Shown here: positions 63,667-64,000 of the stretch, piece by piece
Layout: each line of letters starts with the position of its first letter
Position numbering within the stretch: position 1 is the first letter of the stretch
Assembly: GCF_018861755.1 (NCBI RefSeq)
Contig: NZ_JAHLEF010000011.1
Span: forward strand, 1-64,000
DNA length: 64,000 bases
Source: Clostridium sp. CF012
Lineage (GTDB): Bacteria > Bacillota > Clostridia > Clostridiales > Clostridiaceae
Direction of reading: 5' to 3'
Notes under the pieces: generated by a model
What the model was told of the DNA's origin: nothing
Seen by the model: only the letters and a program-made list of their open reading frames with translations
The model's database searches: none
Position numbers and translations under genes: made by a program

Positions 63667-64000
63667 TTGGATGAACTAGAGCTTATTAATAAAGCTAAGA
63701 GTGGAAATAAAAGCGCATTAAATACCCTTTTGAAAGATAATCTTAATATTTTAAAAGGGTACGTCGTTAAAATGGTAGGAGACCCGCACTTAGCACAGGA
63801 TATTATTCAGGATGCATTGCTTAAAGCGGTGCTAAATATAAATAGATTCGAGCCTAGAGCAAAATTTTCTACTTGGTTAATAAAAATAGCTACGAATGTT
63901 TATCGGGATCATTTAAGAAAGAATAAATCCTATGAGTTAATAGAGGTAGGTTTAGCTGATAAGGGCAAGCGAGTAGTGGATATTGTAATATCAAATTATG
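63667..64000 (+). CDS. sigY: ECF RNA polymerase sigma factor, SigY-like (3' end outside window)
   Basis: TTG 63667 with AGAGGTG upstream opens a frame that runs to the window edge (111 codons). Region 2 is clear: LLKDNLNILKGYVVKMVGDPHLAQDIIQDALLKAVLNINRFEPRAKFSTWLIKIATNVYRDHLRK, with the DxxQD and FSTWL marks of ECF sigma-70 region 2. Region 4 begins past the window. The SigY name rests on resemblance only. An ECF-type promoter precedes it. Confidence 0.85.
   Translation, partial: MDELELINKAKSGNKSALNTLLKDNLNILKGYVVKMVGDPHLAQDIIQDALLKAVLNINRFEPRAKFSTWLIKIATNVYRDHLRKNKSYELIEVGLADKGKRVVDIVISNY

Overview
The window is low-GC DNA with strong AGGAGG-type ribosome sites and many TTG/GTG starts. It opens with the 3' end of a 16S rRNA of the Clostridium sensu stricto type. 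T-boxes, a c-di-AMP riboswitch, adhE, a DUF58/MoxR cluster and a SpoIIM-like protein all fit an anaerobic, spore-forming Firmicute close to Clostridium. I see no prophage, insertion sequence or CRISPR array; this is chromosomal housekeeping and accessory DNA.

Layout. 1-2000: a 16S end that runs into its own terminator instead of a 23S gene, a decayed folA, and a LysM/SleB cell-wall hydrolase under a c-di-AMP riboswitch. 2000-9300: flavin disulfide oxidoreductase plus MarR, small proteins, a Trp T-box with trpP, a deacetylase-like gene whose consensus promoter lies in a 22-bp inverted repeat, an AlaDH-like oxidoreductase and membrane proteins. 9300-10950: Tyr T-box and tyrS. 11000-21400: a carbohydrate locus (YesM/YesN two-component pair, ABC importer, GH94 phosphorylase, cupin, aldo/keto reductase). 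21480-30900: uvsE, a PC4-like protein, adhE, an OmpR-type two-component system, a DUF4342 protein, tag and a Cys-rich small protein. 31000-33530: a DbpA-like helicase and a soluble Rossmann-MCP fusion. 33680-41100: a membrane/surface module (DUF4129, DUF4350, MoxR, DUF58, SpoIIM-like, RDD, DUF975). 41480-47570: a Crp-type regulator with a paired DMT transporter, murE, AraC, and a MerR-methyltransferase fusion behind a 19-bp-spacer promoter. 47680-52700: two DegT aminotransferases, UDP-GlcNAc 2-epimerase and an Fe-S protein. 52800-53320: a 21-residue leader peptide and a multi-helix leader RNA ahead of a small HTH protein. 53600-64000: esterase, PadR/DUF1700/DUF4097 module, secreted repeat protein, a subtilase broken by one in-frame stop, an SMC-type ATPase tail, a T-box-controlled MccF-like S66 peptidase with a methyltransferase, and the start of an ECF sigma gene (SigY-like).

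The most interesting items are: (1) the 52805-53317 leader, where one RNA segment can pair with two others and a third can mask the next gene's ribosome site; (2) the T-box in front of a MccF-like peptidase, which would couple tRNA charging to detoxification of aminoacyl-adenylate inhibitors; (3) two genes whose only well-placed start is ATT/ATA; (4) the MerR-methyltransferase fusion; (5) the subtilase with a lone stop directly after its signal peptide. Functions were assigned from motifs read by eye; no database search was run.
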